Of a DNA stretch of 64,000 nt, positions 26,661-35,080 are shown one piece after another (position 1 is the first letter of the stretch; each line of letters opens with the position of its first letter). The DNA is from Mesorhizobium huakuii (GTDB taxonomy: Bacteria > Pseudomonadota > Alphaproteobacteria > Rhizobiales > Rhizobiaceae): assembly GCF_014189455.1 (NCBI RefSeq), contig NZ_CP050296.1, positions 868,001 to 932,000 on the forward strand. The letters run 5' to 3'. Position numbers and translations under genes: made by a program. The notes under the pieces are model-generated. The model searched no databases and had not been told where the DNA came from. It saw nothing but the letters and a program-made list of their open reading frames with translations.

Positions 26661-27554
26661 ATGAAATCGCTCGACGACCTCAAAGCGCTGGTGATGCGCC
26701 ATGCGCGCGGCCGGCTGACCGAAACCGGCATTCCCCGTGTCGCCATCATGAAGGGCGAGGCGACGACCGGGCCGTTGCCGGGGCTCTACGACCCAAGGCT
26801 TTGCCTGGTCTTGCAGGGCGCCAAATCCGTCATGATCGGCGATCAGCTGCTGCATTACGATGCCGGCCGCTACTTCATCGCCGCGGTCGAGGTGCCAGCT
26901 GTCGGCAAGGTTGTGCAGGCCAGCCCGCAACATCCCTACCTCTCCGTCAGCCTGGCCTTCGACACCACGCTCATCGCCTCGCTGCTGCTCGACATGCCGC
27001 CCGTGGCCGAGGCGCCGATCGGCCATGGTTTTGCCGTCAGCCGGGCCGACGAGGCGCTGGTCGATGCGTGGCTACGCATGATCGAGCTCATCGATCATCC
27101 GGCCGAAATCCCCGTGCTGGCGCCGTTGCTCGAACGCGAAATCCTGTTTCGGCTGCTGCAGGGACCGCAAGGCGCCATGCTGCGCCAGATTGCCGGCGCC
27201 GACAGCCGCCTGTCACAGATTCGCCGCGCGCTGGGCTGGATCCGCGCCCACTATGCCGAGCCGTTCCGCGTCGAGGATCTCGCCCGGACAGCCGGCATGA
27301 GCGCCTCGGTGTTCCACCGCCACTTCAAGGCGGTCACGGCAATGACGCCGATCCAGTACCAGAAGCGCATCCGCCTCAATGAAGCGCGCCGGCGCCTGCT
27401 CGCCACGTCAGGCGATGCGGCCGGCGTCGCCTTCTCCGTCGGCTATGAAAGCGCTTCCCAGTTCAGCCGTGAATATGCCCGCCTGTTCGGTGCGCCACCC
27501 CTGCGCGATATCGGCCGCCTGCGCGCCACGCCAGAGCCCACTGAGCTCGCCTGA
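26661..27554 (+). CDS. AraC-family regulator with AraC_N cupin domain
   Basis: A 297-residue regulator. The N-terminal effector domain (LCLVLQGAKSVMIGD, YFIAAVEVP) is of the type paired with SDR or AKR enzymes; the C-terminal double helix-turn-helix carries FRVEDLARTAGMSASVFHRHFK and AFSVGYESASQFSREYARLFG. It is divergent from the SDR gene, with about 145 bases for a shared promoter region. Its stop codon is 2 bases ahead of the second LysR-remnant repeat. Confidence 0.9.
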   Translation: MKSLDDLKALVMRHARGRLTETGIPRVAIMKGEATTGPLPGLYDPRLCLVLQGAKSVMIGDQLLHYDAGRYFIAAVEVPAVGKVVQASPQHPYLSVSLAFDTTLIASLLLDMPPVAEAPIGHGFAVSRADEALVDAWLRMIELIDHPAEIPVLAPLLEREILFRLLQGPQGAMLRQIAGADSRLSQIRRALGWIRAHYAEPFRVEDLARTAGMSASVFHRHFKAVTAMTPIQYQKRIRLNEARRRLLATSGDAAGVAFSVGYESASQFSREYARLFGAPPLRDIGRLRATPEPTELA

Positions 27555-27556
27555 AC

Positions 27557-27694
27557 GGCATCGCCATCGTGCCGGAAAGTGCCGCTCGGCCCGCCGGCTT
27601 CGCAGCCTGCGGCTCAGCGACGACTGGGCAACGCGCCAGCTCAACCTCTGCGCCCGCAGCTTCGACGAGCTGACGCCGCAGGCAAAGCTGCTGG
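27557..27694 (+). repeat. Direct repeat, copy 2 (LysR C-terminal segment)
   Basis: 138 bases matching 25608-25752 with five mismatches and a missing 7-base piece. It starts directly after the AraC stop codon. Confidence 0.8.
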
Positions 27695-27711
27695 CCGCGG
27701 CCATGGCCTGA
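27557..27711 (+). pseudogene. LysR-family regulator, C-terminal remnant (copy 2)
   Basis: The frame that starts after the 7-base deletion reads RRLRSLRLSDDWATR and SFDELTPQAKLL and ends at a TGA. It has only about 50 codons of the LysR effector domain and no DNA-binding part, so it is a dead fragment. The deletion puts the upstream GIAIVPES part in another frame. Confidence 0.7.
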
Positions 27712-27761
27712 ACCCGGCAGCTCGAGGACGAGCAGTGGGCGACCCAACTACAGCTCGACGT

Positions 27762-28673
27762 TTACTCCGCGTTTTCGGCCTGCCGGAGCTGCGTCGGGGA
27801 ACGCCCGAACACGCGCTTGAATGCATTGCCGAAAGCACTTTCGGAGGCGTAGCCGAGCGATTGCGCCAGACTGCCAACCGAAGCCCCGGACCGACGCATG
27901 GCGTCCCGTGCGCGATGCATCCGCCAACGAGTCAGATAGTCGAGCGGTGCCATGCCGACGAGTTCCTTGAAATAACGCGCAAAGCCGGAGCGCGACATGC
28001 CGATGGACGTGGCAAGTTCATTGACTGTCCAGCCATGGCCGGGATCATTGTGGATCAGGCTGAGGGCAGCGCCGATGCGTCGGTCGGTCAACGCGCCGAC
28101 CCAGCCCATGCTGCTTGTGCCTTCCTTGGCGACGTAAGCCCGCAACGTCTGCACGAGCAGGATGTCGCCCATGCGGCGTGTCATCAGCGTCGCGCCCATC
28201 GACGCCGCATCGAGTTCTTCGTCGAGCACCGCCAGCGAGCCGCGCAGGATCGTCGCTGCCCGATCGCTTCCAGGGATGTGCATGAATCGGGGAAGGGCAT
28301 CGAGCAGGAGCTGCGCATTGCCGCCTTCGAACACGAAGCTTCCCGCGACCAGCGCCGTTTCATCACCGCCGTGCCGGGCGACATTCGAATGCTCCCAGTC
28401 GAAGAACGACATCCCGTCTTCGGGCTGCATGGAAAGATCGTTGGCGATCACATAGGCAGGGGCGTTGGCCAGCAGAAAAGTATCGCCGGGGCCGAGCGGA
28501 AAAGGTTGCTCCTCCGGCAATGCGATCCAGCATCGACCACGAAGAACAGCCGCGAACTTCAGCGCGGGTTTCGCCGGAAAACGAAACGACCATCGCCCGC
28601 CCACTTCGAGACGCGTGCAACGCGCGCTCGCGATGTCGAGAAGCGAGAGCACGTCGGATAGGGGATCGATCAT
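27762..28673 (-). CDS. AraC-family regulator with cupin_6 domain
   Basis: A 303-residue regulator. The N-terminal cupin (FRFPAKPALKFAAVLRGRCWIAL, GDTFLLANAPAYVIA) binds an unknown effector, and the C-terminal AraC domain has the two helix-turn-helices (WTVNELATSIGMSRSGFARYFKEL and SLAQSLGYASESAFGNAFKRVFG). It diverges from the SDR at 28767 with 93 bases between starts, and probably controls it. Confidence 0.9.
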   Translation of the reverse strand: MIDPLSDVLSLLDIASARCTRLEVGGRWSFRFPAKPALKFAAVLRGRCWIALPEEQPFPLGPGDTFLLANAPAYVIANDLSMQPEDGMSFFDWEHSNVARHGGDETALVAGSFVFEGGNAQLLLDALPRFMHIPGSDRAATILRGSLAVLDEELDAASMGATLMTRRMGDILLVQTLRAYVAKEGTSSMGWVGALTDRRIGAALSLIHNDPGHGWTVNELATSIGMSRSGFARYFKELVGMAPLDYLTRWRMHRARDAMRRSGASVGSLAQSLGYASESAFGNAFKRVFGRSPTQLRQAENAE

Positions 28674-28766
28674 GGCAGGATTGGACGATCGCGACGAAAC
28701 AATGGAGTTTCAAGCATAGATAATCCAGACGCCTTTCACAATATTAGATCGTGAAAGGAGACAATC

Positions 28767-29504
28767 ATGTCTGGAATAAAGGGAAAAGTCATCGCAATCA
28801 CGGGTGCAAGCAGCGGCATGGGCGAGGCAACCGCGCTTCTGCTGGCCGGGCGTGGGGCCAGGATGGTGCTCGGGGCCCGGCGTTCCGATCGCCTTGAGGC
28901 GCTCGTCGATCGTATCGAGAGCGCGGGCGGCAAGGCGGCATTCCTGGCAATGGATGTGAAGAACCGTGAGGATCTCACCAAGCTCGTTGCCCTTGCCTGC
29001 GACAGGTTCGGCAAGATCGATGTCCTGATCAACAATGCGGGCATCGGTCCGATCTCGCTCCTCGATGAACTGCGCGTCGAGGATTGGGAGGAGATGATCG
29101 ACATCAACATCAAGGGTCCGCTCTATGGCATCGCTGCCGCCCTGCCGGTGTTCCGCCGCCAGGGCTTTGGCCACTTCATCAACCTTCTTTCCACAGCCGG
29201 GCTGACGATCAGCCCGACAATGGCGGTCTATGCCGGAACAAAGAATGCGGTTCGGGCGATCGCCGAAGGCCTGCGGCTTGAAGCCGGCCCCAAGCTGCGC
29301 GTGACGAACATATCGCCGGGCATCGTCCAGACAAACTTCGCCGACTCGATGACCAATCCCAAGGTCAAGGCGGAGATCGAAAAACGCATGGGCGAAATCG
29401 CCATCACCCCCGATGCGATCAGCCGAGCCATCGCCTTCGCGATCGAGCAACCGGCCGAGGTCGATGTGGGCGAGATCGTCATTCGGCCCACCGCACAAGC
29501 CTGA
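28767..29504 (+). CDS. Short-chain dehydrogenase/reductase
   Basis: A 245-residue SDR with TGASSGMG at 12-19, NNAG at 89-92, Ser142, and Tyr155 and Lys159 in YAGTK. The C-terminal VDVGEIVIRPTAQ is shared with the SDR at 46600, so they are paralogues. AAAGGAG lies before the ATG. Paired with the divergent AraC gene. The substrate is unknown. Confidence 0.9.
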   Translation: MSGIKGKVIAITGASSGMGEATALLLAGRGARMVLGARRSDRLEALVDRIESAGGKAAFLAMDVKNREDLTKLVALACDRFGKIDVLINNAGIGPISLLDELRVEDWEEMIDINIKGPLYGIAAALPVFRRQGFGHFINLLSTAGLTISPTMAVYAGTKNAVRAIAEGLRLEAGPKLRVTNISPGIVQTNFADSMTNPKVKAEIEKRMGEIAITPDAISRAIAFAIEQPAEVDVGEIVIRPTAQA

Positions 29505-29514
29505 TCGTGCTTCT

Positions 29515-29533
29515 CAGCAACTCTCTCTTGCTG
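29515..29533 (+). terminator. Short hairpin with T-rich tail after the SDR gene
   Basis: Six-base arms CAGCAA and TTGCTG around a 7-base loop, followed by TTATT. Weak but correctly placed, 11 bases after the stop. Confidence 0.35.
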
Positions 29534-29554
29534 TTATTAAAAATACACCATAAG

Positions 29555-29604
29555 GTCTTTTCACATAAGAAAGAAAAATCGTTCAATTTTTCTCATTTGT
29601 GAAA
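29555..29604. promoter_or_regulatory. AT-rich inverted repeat ahead of the Lrp gene
   Basis: Half-sites TTTTCACATAAG and ATTTGTGAAAG face each other across about 26 bases, just upstream of the Lrp start in a strongly AT-rich stretch. This is where an Lrp/AsnC regulator would bind its own promoter. No clear -35/-10 pair was found. Confidence 0.4.
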
Positions 29605-29614
29605 GACAGGAACT

Positions 29615-30118
29615 TTGCGGGAACATCTCGATCTGACCGATCGACGGCTGGTCAAACAGCTGTCGCAGGACGCCCAGCCGGGCATCAACCGCCTCGCCGA
29701 GACATTGGCGATTTCGGTGCCGACGGTGCGCTCGCGGCTGCGCAACCTGCTCGACCGCAACCTGCTCAAGATCGTCGGGCTGTTGAACCTGACCGAGCGT
29801 CCCGAACTGATCTCGGCCATTGTCGGCATCAATGCCCAGGGCCGCGGCCGGGCCCGCGAGCTGGCGCAGCGCATTTCCGAACTGCCCTTCGTCAACTCGG
29901 CTTCGGTGGTCACCGGGCGCTTCGACATCATCGTCGACGTGACGGTGGCCGGTGACGTCGCCGATCTCTACCGTGTCACCAGCGAGCTGATCCCCGGTGC
30001 CGGCGAGCCGGGCGAAGTCATGCGCAGCGAGACCTTCGTCGTCATGGCGTCCTGCAACAAATGGGTCAGCCTGCCGGAAGGCTGCTGGTCTGAAGACGCG
30101 CGCAAGGAGCCGGCATGA
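29615..30118 (+). CDS. Lrp/AsnC-family regulator
   Basis: A 167-residue regulator with an N-terminal helix-turn-helix (LAETLAISVPTVRSRLRNLL) and a RAM/AsnC ligand domain (about 65-150; VVTGRFDIIVDVTV). The only start near the right place is TTG at 29615, after AGGAAC; an in-frame TGA lies 15 bases upstream. It overlaps the dehydrogenase gene by ATGA, so it is the first gene of the dehydrogenase/ABC unit and probably controls it in response to an amino acid. Confidence 0.82.
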   Translation: MREHLDLTDRRLVKQLSQDAQPGINRLAETLAISVPTVRSRLRNLLDRNLLKIVGLLNLTERPELISAIVGINAQGRGRARELAQRISELPFVNSASVVTGRFDIIVDVTVAGDVADLYRVTSELIPGAGEPGEVMRSETFVVMASCNKWVSLPEGCWSEDARKEPA

Positions 30119-31275
30119 AGATCGCGGTTCTCGGCGGCCTCGGCCTGCAAGGCCGGGCGGCCATCGCCGATCTCGTCGCCAGCGGTGTCGAGGAGGTGAC
30201 CTGCGTCGATACCGCGCCGGATGGTGCGGCCCGGCTGGCTGATCTGACCGACCTTTCCCGCGTGCGTTTCGTCGTGCCTGAAGGCGCGATCGGACCGGCA
30301 CTTGTGAGCGTGCTGGCTAACGCCGACGCCGTCATCGATCTGTTGCCGCAGCCATTGATGCGCGAGGCAGTGCAAGCCGCCATCGCCACCCGCACACCGC
30401 TGGTCACCACCAATTACGGCAAGGCCATCGCCGACCTGGCGCCGGAAGCCGAACAGGCCGGTGTCTCGATCATGACCGAATGCGGGCTCGACCCCGGCAT
30501 CGACCTCGTGCTCTACGCCCGCGCCGCAAGGCAGTTCGACGCCATCACGTCAATCGATTCCTATTGCGGCGGCATTCCCGAGCCGAAGGCGATGGCCAAG
30601 CCGCTTTGCTACAAGGTGAGCTGGAACTTCGACATGGTTCTGGTCAGCCAGAACCGCGACAGCGTGATGATCGAGGACGGCAAGCGCGTCGAAGTGCCCG
30701 CCGCCCGCCAGCACGACAGTGCTTTCATCCATGAGATTGAGGTCGCCGGCCTTGGCCGGCTGGAAGCCTTCCCCAATGGCGACGCGCTGCATTATGTCGA
30801 GATGCTTCCGGCCGCCAAGGGCCTACAGCGCTCCGGCCGCTACACGCTGCGCTGGCCGGGATGGTCGGCCTTCTGGGCGCCGCTGAAGGAGCTCGGTTTC
30901 CTGTCCGAGGACAAGGTGCCCGGCACCTCCAACAGCCCGCGCGAATTCCTCGGCCGGCTGCTCGGCCCGCAACTGCAATACGGTCCCGGCGAAAAGGATT
31001 TGTGCGTGATGCGCAATGTCTTTTCCGGCCTCGAAGATGGCCGTGCCAAGACGGTGACATCCGATCTGATCATCGAACGCGACCTGGTGTCCGGCCTGTT
31101 CGGCATGAGCCTCGGCGTCGGCTACCCCGCCAGCATCGTGGCGCAGATGCTCGCGCGGCGCGAGATCACCACACCGGGCCTTTTGAACCCGCTGCTGCAT
31201 GTGCCCGACGAACCCTTTTTCGACGCGCTGGCCAAACGCGGCATCAAGGTTGCCGAGACGGTGACCTGGGACTGA
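30115..31275 (+). CDS. Saccharopine-dehydrogenase-like oxidoreductase
   Basis: A 386-residue enzyme with an N-terminal NAD(P) fold (AVLGGLGLQGRAAI, residues 4-17), MTECGLDPGID at about 120-130, and the C-terminal catalytic-like domain (RWPGWSAFW, SPREFLGRLLG, YPASIVAQMLA). Relatives act on lysine-pathway intermediates or other opine-like amino acids. Overlap with lrp and the transporter downstream point to breakdown or reshaping of an imported amino acid; the substrate is inferred only in outline. Confidence 0.85.
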   Translation: MKIAVLGGLGLQGRAAIADLVASGVEEVTCVDTAPDGAARLADLTDLSRVRFVVPEGAIGPALVSVLANADAVIDLLPQPLMREAVQAAIATRTPLVTTNYGKAIADLAPEAEQAGVSIMTECGLDPGIDLVLYARAARQFDAITSIDSYCGGIPEPKAMAKPLCYKVSWNFDMVLVSQNRDSVMIEDGKRVEVPAARQHDSAFIHEIEVAGLGRLEAFPNGDALHYVEMLPAAKGLQRSGRYTLRWPGWSAFWAPLKELGFLSEDKVPGTSNSPREFLGRLLGPQLQYGPGEKDLCVMRNVFSGLEDGRAKTVTSDLIIERDLVSGLFGMSLGVGYPASIVAQMLARREITTPGLLNPLLHVPDEPFFDALAKRGIKVAETVTWD

Positions 31276-31377
31276 GGATTTTCGAACGGCCCGCCGCCAA
31301 ACGGCGCCGCCGCTCAAAAAGCGCCCAAGGAAACCCTCGGGCAAAACAACAAAACGACAACAGGGAGGAATGCCAAA

Positions 31378-32166
31378 ATGAAGATTGCCAGACTTTTCAT
31401 CGCCGGACTTGCGCTCGCGGGCTTGACCGCTGCCGCCAGTGCCGGAACGCTCGACGAGATCACCAAGCGCGGCGAATTGCGCGTCGCCGTGCAAACGCAG
31501 GGACCGCCCTTCTCGCTGGTCGGCGCCAATGGCGAACGCACCGGCAGTTCGGTTGAACTGGCCGAGCTGATGGCCAAGGAAATGGGCGTTAAAATCAAAT
31601 TCCTCGACTTCGACTGGGACGGCCTGATCCCGGCGCTCTTGTCCGGCAAGGCCGATCTGCTGGTCGCCGACATGACGCCGACGCTGGCGCGCGGCATGAA
31701 GGTCGCCTTCACCACGCCCTACATGTATACGGGCAGCACCGTCTTCACCAAGGCCGACAGCAAGTTCAAGACCACCGAGGACTGCAAGGCCAAGGGCACC
31801 AAGATCGCCGTGCTGCTCGGTGCCACCGGCGAGAAGGAAGCCAAGACCGCCTTCCCCGATGCCGACATCAAGAGCTACAAGGGCGGCGGTCCGCTGCTGC
31901 TCGACGCCGTCAACAACGGCCAGGCCGATTGCGGCGTCAACGACGTCTCGGCGGTCAAGGGCCAGTCGACAGCCTATCCGGCCGGCAGCTTCACCATCAT
32001 GCCGGACCTGCTGTCGAAGGAGCCGCTCGCCTTCGCCACCCGCTATGACGAGCCGGACCTGCTGGTCTGGATGAACCTGTTCCTCAACCAGGTCACGATC
32101 GACGGCCGCCTGCAGAAGAACCTCGACTACTGGGTGAATTCCGACGCCTGGAAGAAGGATCACTGA
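31378..32166 (+). CDS. Amino-acid ABC transporter substrate-binding protein
   Basis: A 262-residue periplasmic protein of the polar amino-acid cluster (SBP_bac_3). It has a Sec signal peptide ending in ASAG, then the family entry ITKRGELRVAVQTQGPPF, the DFDWDGLIPALLSGKADLLVA hinge region and GQADCGVNDVSAVKG. GGGAGGA precedes the ATG. First transporter gene; a palindromic repeat separates it from the permeases, which would let it be made in excess. Confidence 0.92.
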   Translation: MKIARLFIAGLALAGLTAAASAGTLDEITKRGELRVAVQTQGPPFSLVGANGERTGSSVELAELMAKEMGVKIKFLDFDWDGLIPALLSGKADLLVADMTPTLARGMKVAFTTPYMYTGSTVFTKADSKFKTTEDCKAKGTKIAVLLGATGEKEAKTAFPDADIKSYKGGGPLLLDAVNNGQADCGVNDVSAVKGQSTAYPAGSFTIMPDLLSKEPLAFATRYDEPDLLVWMNLFLNQVTIDGRLQKNLDYWVNSDAWKKDH

Positions 32167-32172
32167 GGAATT

Positions 32173-32273
32173 AGCGAGTAGCGAATAGGGAGTAGCGAAT
32201 AGGGAATGGCCGTTCCGGCCACGCTTCGCTGCTCCCTACTCCCCTACTCGCTATTCGCTATTCCCTATTCGCT
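32173..32273. repeat. Palindromic repeat between the binding-protein and permease genes
   Basis: Built from tandem units like AGCGAATAGGG on the left (about 32173-32206) and their complements on the right (about 32233-32273). The outer 25-base arms (32179-32203 and 32249-32273) pair with two non-Watson-Crick positions, one of them G-U. A small inner hairpin TGGCC-GTTCC-GGCCA lies at 32207-32221. As RNA this is a long stable structure inside an operon. Confidence 0.8.
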
Positions 32274-32297
32274 ATCACCTCTCACCGCCGCACGGCC

Positions 32298-32969
32298 ATG
32301 CTCGAAAATTTCAGTTTCCGCACCATCGTCGAATACCTGCCTTTGTTCGGGCAGGGCCTGGTCACGACCGTCTGGCTGTCGGCGCTGTCCTTTGTCGGCG
32401 CACTCGTCGTCGGCATCGTGCTGTGCGCCATGAACTTGCAGCGCGGCTGGCTGTTTCGCGCGCCGGCCAAGGCCTATATCGACGCCGTGCGCGCCACGCC
32501 CCTGCTGGCGCAGCTTTACTTCCTCTATTTCGGCCTGCCCCGGCTCGGCTTCGTGCTGCCGGAACTCGTCGTCGGCATCCTCGCACTATCTTTGAACAGC
32601 GGCGCCTATATCGCTGAAATCATTCGCGCCGGCATCCTGTCGATCCCGCGCGGCCAGGTCGAGGCGAGCGTCGCTTCCGGCATGACCTATGTCCAGCGCA
32701 TGCGCCTGGTCGTCCTGCCGCAAGCCTTCAAGGTGACGATCCCGCCGCTGCTCGGCCAGGCGATCGTGCTGGTCAAGGATTCCGCCCTGCTGTCACTGAT
32801 CTCGGTTGCCGAACTGACGCGCGCCGGCCAGTTGCTCGCCTCCGACCGCTTCATGCCGGCGGAAGGTTTTGTCACCATCGCCGCCTTCTATTTGCTGCTC
32901 TACTATTGCCTGAAGGGACTGGCCGTTCTCTCCAGCCGCTGGCTCGGCACGGCGGGGGCGCGCACATGA
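32298..32969 (+). CDS. Amino-acid ABC transporter permease 1
   Basis: A 223-residue HisMQ-type permease with about five helices. The EAA loop that contacts the ATPase is in [23 protein letters not shown] region (about residues 118-140). It overlaps the second permease by ATGA. The pair would form a heterodimer with the ATPase encoded downstream. Confidence 0.92.
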   Translation: MLENFSFRTIVEYLPLFGQGLVTTVWLSALSFVGALVVGIVLCAMNLQRGWLFRAPAKAYIDAVRATPLLAQLYFLYFGLPRLGFVLPELVVGILALSLNSGAYIAEIIRAGILSIPRGQVEASVASGMTYVQRMRLVVLPQAFKVTIPPLLGQAIVLVKDSALLSLISVAELTRAGQLLASDRFMPAEGFVTIAAFYLLLYYCLKGLAVLSSRWLGTAGART

Positions 32970-33640
32970 TCTGGCAACAATTCCTCAGCCTCGCCGGCTC
33001 CTATCCCCTCGCCTTGCGCGGCCTCGGCATGACGGTGGTGCTGTCGCTGATCAGCCTGGTGGCGGGCACCTTGCTCGGCTTCGGCCTCGGCATCTTGCGC
33101 ACCGGTGGCAACCGGCTGCTCTCGGGTGTCATCGGCGCCTGGGTCGACCTGATCCGCGGCACGCCGTTCCTGGTGCAGATCTTCCTGATCTTCTTCATCC
33201 TGCCGGAATTCGGCATCGAGCTCGATGCCTTCACCGCCGGCATCATCGCGCTGACCAATCTCGCCGCCTGCTTCATCTGCGAGATCGTCGCCGCCGGCAT
33301 CCGCTCGGTGCCGACAGGCCAGGTCGAGGCAGCGCTGGCATCCGGCCTGTCGCGCTGGCAGCGCATGCGCCAGGTGGTGCTGCCGCAGGCGATGCGCATC
33401 GTGCTGCCACCGCTGGTCGGGCAATATGTGCTGCTGATCAAAGACTCTTCCGTCGTCTCGGCGATCGGGCTGACCGACCTCACCCGCGTCGGCTGGCTGG
33501 TGGTGCAGCGTGTGCCCAACGGGCTGCTGGTCTTCTTCCTCGTCGGCGTCGGCTATTTCATCGTCTGCTATCCCTTGATCATGCTGGCCCGCCGGCTCGA
33601 ACGCCGCATGGGCGCGGCGCATGGCGAGGTGCAACTGTGA
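32966..33640 (+). CDS. Amino-acid ABC transporter permease 2
   Basis: A 224-residue HisMQ-type permease with [13 protein letters not shown] and an EAA loop around [19 protein letters not shown]. The start at 32966 overlaps the previous stop, and its own stop overlaps the ATPase GTG start, so translation is coupled along the operon. Confidence 0.92.
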   Translation: MIWQQFLSLAGSYPLALRGLGMTVVLSLISLVAGTLLGFGLGILRTGGNRLLSGVIGAWVDLIRGTPFLVQIFLIFFILPEFGIELDAFTAGIIALTNLAACFICEIVAAGIRSVPTGQVEAALASGLSRWQRMRQVVLPQAMRIVLPPLVGQYVLLIKDSSVVSAIGLTDLTRVGWLVVQRVPNGLLVFFLVGVGYFIVCYPLIMLARRLERRMGAAHGEVQL

Positions 33641-34440
33641 CATCGAACCCCAGAGGGCGCACGGATATGAGCACGCCAAGTATGACCAAAACGGGTCTCG
33701 CCAAAATCGGCATGATCGACTTTCGCGGCGTCAACAAATGGTTCGGCGCGCTCAACGTGTTGAAGGACATCACGCTCAGCGTCGAGCCGCGCGAAGTGGT
33801 CGTCGTCTGCGGCCCGAGCGGCTCGGGCAAGAGCACGCTGATCCGCTGCATCAACGGCCTGGAGACGATCAAGGACGGCGACCTCGTCGTCGACGGCCAG
33901 CGCCTCGGCGACCCCGCCACCAACATGACGCAACTGCGCACCGAGATCGGCTTCGTCTTCCAGTCCTTCAACCTCTATCCGCACAAGACCGCGCTCGAAA
34001 ACGTCACGCTGGCCCCTATCCATGTCCGCAAAATCCCGCGCGCCGAAGCTGAAAAGGCCGGGCGCGACTTGCTGGCCAAGGTCGGGCTGGCCGACAAGGT
34101 CAACGCCTATCCGGCACAGCTCTCCGGCGGCCAGCAGCAGCGCGTGGCGATCGCGCGTTGCCTCGGCATGCGGCCGAAAATCATGCTGTTCGACGAGCCG
34201 ACCTCGGCGCTCGATCCCGAGATGATTTCCGAGGTGCTCGACGTCATGGTGGCCGTCGCCGAGGAAGGCATGACCATGATGGTGGTGACGCACGAGATGG
34301 GCTTTGCCCGCAAGGTCGCCCAGCGCGTGGTGTTCATGGACGCCGGCGCCATCGTCGAAAGCGGCACGCCCGACGAATTCTTCTCACATCCCAGGACCGA
34401 CCGCAGCCGGGCGTTTCTGAGCAAGATTCTCAGGCATTGA
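33637..34440 (+). CDS. Amino-acid ABC transporter ATP-binding protein
   Basis: A 267-residue ATPase with Walker [11 protein letters not shown]-loop [11 protein letters not shown], signature LSGGQQQR, Walker [14 protein letters not shown] and switch His in VVTHEMGFA. It is of the polar amino-acid (GlnQ/HisP-like) type. The GTG at 33637 overlaps the upstream stop; an in-frame ATG at 33667 would give a protein 10 residues shorter and closer to family length. Last gene of the operon. Confidence 0.93.
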   Translation: MTSNPRGRTDMSTPSMTKTGLAKIGMIDFRGVNKWFGALNVLKDITLSVEPREVVVVCGPSGSGKSTLIRCINGLETIKDGDLVVDGQRLGDPATNMTQLRTEIGFVFQSFNLYPHKTALENVTLAPIHVRKIPRAEAEKAGRDLLAKVGLADKVNAYPAQLSGGQQQRVAIARCLGMRPKIMLFDEPTSALDPEMISEVLDVMVAVAEEGMTMMVVTHEMGFARKVAQRVVFMDAGAIVESGTPDEFFSHPRTDRSRAFLSKILRH

Positions 34441-34476
34441 GGGCGTGCGGCTTAGGGTTTTCCCTTCTGCGCCCTC
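34439..34476 (+). terminator. Hairpin at the end of the ABC operon
   Basis: Arms GAGGGCG and CGCCCTC enclose an inner AGGG-TTTT-CCCT hairpin; the first arm begins in the stop codon. No T-tract. It also lies just beyond the stop of the convergent gene at 34496. Confidence 0.45.
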
Positions 34477-34495
34477 GAACCTATGTTAGCGGCGC

Positions 34496-35080
34496 TCACC
34501 TAGCATGCTTGGCTCGCATCTTGCTCAGGAATGCAGTGCTGTCGAACGCAATGGGTGCCCCAGATTCTTCCCCGGCAATGAGAGCGTTCTCCAACGCGCG
34601 GACTTCGTCCTCATACTCTAAGCGCAAGCGAGACGATGTATCCTGCTGTCGATAAAACCACCCAAGGCTTGCGTAGTTCTTGCGCGGCCCCTTGACGCGC
34701 CACGCCTCGGCCCATTCGTCCCGTCCGCGAAAGAAGAAGCGCCCGACATAGAGATCGGCGCCGCAGAGATGGCGCACGGCCTGCGCCGCCTTCGGCTCCA
34801 GTTCGATGAAGTCGCTTCCATCGGCATGAAGGATGCGCATCGAAGCCTCGCCCGGCTCGAGCCGGTAGCGCCGGCTTGCCGGCATTTCATGGGCGCCGAT
34901 CCGCATGAGCCCACGCTCGGTGAAGGCATCTTCCGTGACCACGGCGTCGCCGGCGAAGCGGTGGGTCGCGCCGGTCAGGAAATCGATCATGGTGCGGCGG
35001 ACCTTCCAGTCGCCGACAAGGTGGTCTGTCATTGCCTCACTTGGCCCGCCATGGGGATCAGGTGTGTCTCCCTTGGTCAT
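34496..35080 (-). CDS. DUF6314-like protein fused to a ParD-like antitoxin tail
   Basis: A 194-residue protein. Residues about 17-145 have the DUF6314 pattern (GDWKVRRTM, RRYRLEPGEASMRILHADGSDF, HLCGADLYVGRF, KGPRKNYASLGWFYR). The last 49 residues (34645-34496) instead match the C-terminal half of ParD antitoxins: EVRALENALIAGEESGAP, then AFDSTAFLSKMRAKH. No parE follows. The ATG overlaps the stop of the TPR gene (ATGA), which decides the start and implies coupling. The fusion is probably a recombination scar. Confidence 0.7.
   Translation of the reverse strand: MTKGDTPDPHGGPSEAMTDHLVGDWKVRRTMIDFLTGATHRFAGDAVVTEDAFTERGLMRIGAHEMPASRRYRLEPGEASMRILHADGSDFIELEPKAAQAVRHLCGADLYVGRFFFRGRDEWAEAWRVKGPRKNYASLGWFYRQQDTSSRLRLEYEDEVRALENALIAGEESGAPIAFDSTAFLSKMRAKHAR

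Noticed and set aside
28710..29498. 262-codon frame on the minus strand opposite the SDR at 28767
   Set aside because: Antisense shadow; the plus strand has the full SDR motif set and a good ribosome site.
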